From contig CAYMAZ010000002.1 in the NCBI GenBank assembly GCA_964388575.1, positions 73,695 through 137,694 on the forward strand: a stretch of DNA of 64,000 bases, read 5' to 3'. Positions 60,656 to 64,000 of this stretch are shown here, one piece after another. Position 1 is the first letter of the stretch, and each line of letters starts with the position of its first letter. The notes below the pieces were generated by a model. The model was not told the origin of the DNA, did no database searches, and saw nothing but the letters and a program-made list of their open reading frames with translations. Source of the DNA: CAYMAZ01 sp964388575. GTDB taxonomy: Bacteria > Bacteroidota > Bacteroidia > Bacteroidales > DTU049. Both the position numbers and the translations under genes were made by a program.

Positions 60656-62461
60656 ATGCAAAATATCAGAAACATTGCCATTATTGCCCATGTTGATCAT
60701 GGCAAAACCACACTTGTTGACAGAATTCTTTTACAGGTAAATTTATTTAGAGAAAATCAGGATATGGGAGACCTCATTCTTGACAGTAATGATCTTGAAC
60801 GTGAACGAGGCATCACAATTCTTGCCAAAAATGTATCAGTTAGATATAAGGGCTTAAAAATCAATATCATAGACACTCCGGGGCACTCTGATTTTGGCGG
60901 AGAGGTTGAACGTGTCCTCAACATGGCAGACGGAGTTCTGCTTTTGGTTGATGCTTTTGAAGGACCAATGCCACAAACAAGATTTGTGCTTGAAAAAGCA
61001 ATTCAACTCAAAAAGAAACCCATTGTTGTAGTAAACAAAGTCGACAAACCCAACTGCGATCCGGAAGCAGCACAGGAAGCTGTTTTCGACTTAATGTACT
61101 CCCTTGGTGCTTCTGAAGAACAACTCGATTTCCCAACTGTTTTTGGTTCAGCAAAAAATGGCTGGATGTCAGATCACTGGTTAAACGTTAGTACTGATGT
61201 AAGCTTTCTATTGGATACAATCATCGAACACATACCTGCTCCCATTGTTGATAAGGGAACTCTGCAGATGATGATCACATCTCTTGACTACTCATCTTAT
61301 ACCGGACGAATTGCTGTTGGGCGGATACTTAGAGGCAGTCTCCAATACGGCATGAATGTTTCTCTTGTCAAACGGGATGGTCGAATCGAAAAGTCTAAAA
61401 TCAAGGAACTCTATATATTTGAAGGCCTGGGTAAAGAACGTATCAAACATAAGATCTTTGCCGGAGAGATCTGTGCGTTACTCGGCCCCGAGAATTTTGA
61501 AATCGGGGATACAATTGCTGATTTTGAAAATCCGGAACCACTTGTTCCTATCTCTGTTGATGAACCGACAATGAGTATGCTTTTTACAATCAACACTTCA
61601 CCATTTTATGGGAAAGAAGGTAAATATGTAACATCAAGACATTTGCGCGACCGCTTGTATCATGAGATCGAAAAGAATCTTGCACTTCGCGTTGTAGAAA
61701 CTGATTCCCCTGATTCGTATATCGTTTATGGAAGAGGAATTCTCCATCTGTCAATTCTCATTGAAAATATGAGACGCGAAGGATACGAACTGCAGGTTGG
61801 GCAGCCACGGGTAATAATCAAAGAAATTGACGGTGTTCAATGTGAGCCTGTTGAAGAACTGACAGTAAATGTCCCCGCAATTTTTTCAGGAAGGGTGATT
61901 GAACTGGTTACTTTGCGCAAGGGTGATATTGTAAGTATTGAAACAAAAGAAGACAGAGTTCAGCTGGTTTTCAGCATTGCATCCAGAGGAATTATCGGAT
62001 TGCAAAACCAAATGCTGACTGCAACTGAGGGTGAAGCAATTATGGCACATCGACTGAAAGGTTTTGAACCACTTAAAGGAGAGATCGGAGGTAGACGAAA
62101 CGGATCCCTGATCGCAATTGATACAGGAACAGCAATAGCATTCTCAATAAACAGGTTGCAGGACAGAGGAACATTCTTTATTGAACCCAATGATCCAGTA
62201 TATGCGGGTCAGATTATCGGTCAAAACACGCGCCAGGATGACATGACAGTGAACGTTGTTATAACAAAGAAATTGACCAATATGAGAGCGTCGGGAAGTG
62301 ATGATAAAACCAGTATTGCTCCTGCTGTCAAGTTTTCACTTGAAGAATGCCTTGAATATATCGGAGAAGATGAATACCTTGAAGTGACTCCTCAATCACT
62401 TCGTCTCAGAAAAATCATTTTGAACGAAACAGATCGGAAACGATCAAAAAAGAATGGTTAA
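60656..62461 (+). CDS. bipA: Ribosome-associated GTPase BipA/TypA
   Basis: 601 residues from the ATG at 60656 ('MQNIRNIAIIAHVDHGKTTL'). GTPase motifs: G1 'AHVDHGKTTL', G2 'ERERGITILAKNVSV', G3 'DTPGHSDFGGEVERVL', G4 'VVNKVDKPN', G5 'GSAKNGW'. EF-G-like domains II, III and V follow. The BipA-specific C-terminus contains 'ASRGIIGLQNQMLTATEGEAIMAHRLKGF' and the closing 'VKFSLEECLEYIGEDEYLEVTPQSLRLRK'. BipA binds the 70S ribosome and helps 50S assembly and growth at low temperature or under stress. The gene converges with the triple-repeat secreted protein. Confidence 0.97.
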   Translation: MQNIRNIAIIAHVDHGKTTLVDRILLQVNLFRENQDMGDLILDSNDLERERGITILAKNVSVRYKGLKINIIDTPGHSDFGGEVERVLNMADGVLLLVDAFEGPMPQTRFVLEKAIQLKKKPIVVVNKVDKPNCDPEAAQEAVFDLMYSLGASEEQLDFPTVFGSAKNGWMSDHWLNVSTDVSFLLDTIIEHIPAPIVDKGTLQMMITSLDYSSYTGRIAVGRILRGSLQYGMNVSLVKRDGRIEKSKIKELYIFEGLGKERIKHKIFAGEICALLGPENFEIGDTIADFENPEPLVPISVDEPTMSMLFTINTSPFYGKEGKYVTSRHLRDRLYHEIEKNLALRVVETDSPDSYIVYGRGILHLSILIENMRREGYELQVGQPRVIIKEIDGVQCEPVEELTVNVPAIFSGRVIELVTLRKGDIVSIETKEDRVQLVFSIASRGIIGLQNQMLTATEGEAIMAHRLKGFEPLKGEIGGRRNGSLIAIDTGTAIAFSINRLQDRGTFFIEPNDPVYAGQIIGQNTRQDDMTVNVVITKKLTNMRASGSDDKTSIAPAVKFSLEECLEYIGEDEYLEVTPQSLRLRKIILNETDRKRSKKNG

Positions 62462-62485
62462 TTTCATCTCGATGTGAGATATTCA

Positions 62486-63913
62486 TCAGTTCTTAACAAA
62501 CTTTCTTACTGCTAATATTTTTCCTTCAGAATCTCCAATGCACACAAAATACATTCCTTTTGAAAGATCTGCTACATCAATTTTTGTGTTCTGTTGAACT
62601 GAACGAACATTTTTTATCATCTGACCCTGAGAATCAATTATTTCAATTTTCATGTTTAGATCTGATTCTATATACAGATAATCACTCACTGGGTTCGGAT
62701 AAATTTGAACTGCTGATTTGAGATAATCTTCAAAATCTGATGTATTATTGGGAAAGAATTTGACAACCAGATGACCATAAACCGAAGCAATACCTGAACC
62801 TGCCATCTCAACATTATTTTCACCAATAGCATAAAATGTATGATTTCCAGCATCAATATCATATGACCTCGAATGAGAAAAACACCCTCTTAAACTTGTT
62901 ACACTTGTACTTCCATCATTTATCTCCCATGTTGTCGTTTTGGATGCTGCTAAAATAATTCTGTCACCTACCGAGGGGTAACATGTTCCATTAAAATGAA
63001 CCAGTGCTTTCCCTGCAACAGGAGCATAAATATCAGATTGTGCAAGAACAACTGAGCCTCCTCTCAAATTCTCATTTGTTTTTGAAATTGATTCAGATTC
63101 AACAAAATTCTGATCCACATCTGGAAAGAAAGTTGCTGAAAGACTTCCATAAATGTATGCAACACCCGAACCAGCCTGTTGCATGTAATTCTCACCTATG
63201 GCGTAAAATGTATGATTCCCTGCATCTACATTATATACCATTGAATGGGAAAATATTCCGCTTTCATTATATACACTTGAGTTACCAGCATTAATTGACC
63301 AATTCACTGAATTGCTTGCAGCCAAAATAATATTATCCCCCGGACTTGGCGCACATAACCCATTAAAATGAACCCAAACTTTGCCAGAAACAGGTGCATT
63401 TACAGCAATATCTCCTAAATTTACCGGAGCTCCCCTTAAATTAATATTTGATTTACTAATCCCTTTGTGTTTACTTATTAAACTTAGATTGTTTGGATAA
63501 AATTCTGCAGTAAAGCTGCCATATATATATGCATTACCAGTCCCATTCAAATCAATATAATTTTGGGCCACAGCATAAAAAGTGTGGTTACCTGCTGTCA
63601 CATTGTACCCTCTTGAATGCGAAAAAGCTTTTTTGTAATCTTTAACTTCTACATTACCGTCATTTATGTGCCAACTTTGATCATTACTCGCAGCCAGAAT
63701 AATTCTGTCTCCAAAAGAAGGTATACAAAGACCATCAAAATGAACCAATACAATTCCATCAGAAGGAACATTTAGTGTTATCTGTGATAAAACAACAGGA
63801 TTGCCTCTCAGATAAACATTATTCTGTACAACACCCTGAGACACAATAATTGCCTGTCCTACAACGGAGAGGCAAACAAACAGTATACTCAAAAAAAGGT
63901 AAATTTTTTTCAT
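62486..63913 (-). CDS. Secreted protein with three tandem copies of an unrecognised ~125-residue domain and a T9SS type A sorting domain
   Basis: 475 residues. A signal peptide (ending 'SVVGQ') is followed by three homologous repeats at about 20-145, 146-270 and 271-395. Each carries 'LRG.PV.L....', 'VHF.GLC.PS.GD.IILAAS', 'W.IN.G...V......FSHS..Y.V.AGNHTFYA..(E)NY' and 'G.A.IYG...A.F(F/Y)P'. The repeats are all-beta, and each has one conserved Cys ('GLCIPS', 'GLCAPS', 'GTCYPS'). I do not recognise the domain; it resembles a small beta-sandwich of the collagen/C1q-like style only in general layout. The last ~75 residues form a type A sorting domain ('VQIYPNPVSDYLYIES', 'LSKGMYFVCIGDS'). It is exported by the type IX system; ligand unknown. 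Confidence 0.8.
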   Translation of the reverse strand: MKKIYLFLSILFVCLSVVGQAIIVSQGVVQNNVYLRGNPVVLSQITLNVPSDGIVLVHFDGLCIPSFGDRIILAASNDQSWHINDGNVEVKDYKKAFSHSRGYNVTAGNHTFYAVAQNYIDLNGTGNAYIYGSFTAEFYPNNLSLISKHKGISKSNINLRGAPVNLGDIAVNAPVSGKVWVHFNGLCAPSPGDNIILAASNSVNWSINAGNSSVYNESGIFSHSMVYNVDAGNHTFYAIGENYMQQAGSGVAYIYGSLSATFFPDVDQNFVESESISKTNENLRGGSVVLAQSDIYAPVAGKALVHFNGTCYPSVGDRIILAASKTTTWEINDGSTSVTSLRGCFSHSRSYDIDAGNHTFYAIGENNVEMAGSGIASVYGHLVVKFFPNNTSDFEDYLKSAVQIYPNPVSDYLYIESDLNMKIEIIDSQGQMIKNVRSVQQNTKIDVADLSKGMYFVCIGDSEGKILAVRKFVKN

Positions 63914-64000
63914 GACACCTGTGATTTAATGTTATAACTTTATTAACTAAGTACATGACAAAAATTTACAGCACAACTCAAAATCATCTAAGCTGTTAGA

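Overview
The window is about 64 kb of AT-rich DNA (coding GC in the high 30s by eye) from a member of the phylum Bacteroidota. Evidence: genes for type IX secretion (T9SS) cargo with type A and type B C-terminal sorting domains, a GldH-like gliding lipoprotein, few Shine-Dalgarno sites, and many genes preceded by the Bacteroidota -7 promoter box TAnnTTTG. Oxoglutarate dehydrogenase E1/E2 indicates an oxidative TCA arm. I cannot resolve the organism below phylum. The sequence is a scaffold with three N runs (6625-6646, 30094-30103, 48973-49072). It also carries a foreign GC-rich fragment at about 29926-30093. Three genes are broken by these assembly events rather than by biology.

Layout. 1-3000: the end of a surface-glycan gene with a propeller-type domain, a polysaccharide flippase, and an LplT-like MFS transporter on the opposite strand. 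3.1-4.4 kb: a YbdG/MscM-type mechanosensitive channel. 4.7-10.4 kb: an operon-like cassette of TetR regulator, outer-membrane barrel, ABC ATPase, two FtsX-type permeases and a LolA-like protein, which looks like a complete envelope lipid or lipoprotein transport module. 10.4-14.1 kb: a large GH3-like/beta-lactamase-fold protein and an AlkD-like protein. 14.4-19 kb: a 1516-residue hybrid sensor kinase whose receiver lacks the phospho-acceptor aspartate. 19-21 kb: aspartate ammonia-lyase fused to a CRP-like cyclic-nucleotide sensor domain. 21-26 kb (minus): MscS channel, SLC13/RCK permease, GldH, PsiE and a cation/proton antiporter.

26-34.9 kb: polyprenyl diphosphate synthase, a MORN-repeat secreted protein, an MltF-like lytic transglycosylase (chimeric in this assembly), a rhomboid protease, an S41 protease, two tandem short SSB proteins and a small zinc-ribbon protein. 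35-41.5 kb: sucA, sucB and nadB, then PPK2. 41.6-50.1 kb (minus): three large secreted Ig/PKD-repeat proteins with T9SS type B sorting domains. 50.8-53.6 kb (minus): a secreted amidotransferase-fold-like protein and DnaB. 53.7-55.1 kb: a pseudokinase fused to a DCC (DUF393) domain. 55-64 kb: a predicted PPi-type phosphofructokinase, a POT-family peptide transporter, a T9SS-exported alpha/beta hydrolase, a PLP aminotransferase, BipA/TypA, and a secreted protein with three tandem copies of an unrecognised domain of about 125 residues.

Most neighbouring genes are independent housekeeping or envelope units. The clearest functional groupings are the TetR-OMP-ABC-LolA cassette, the sucAB-nadB run, the osmotic/ion cluster at 21-26 kb, and the T9SS type B cargo array. 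I see no CRISPR array, tRNA, rRNA, insertion sequence or phage genes. The strongest candidates for undescribed biology are the pseudokinase-DCC fusion, the cNMP-sensor/AspA fusion, the TetR-OMP-ABC-LolA cassette and the triple-repeat secreted domain.
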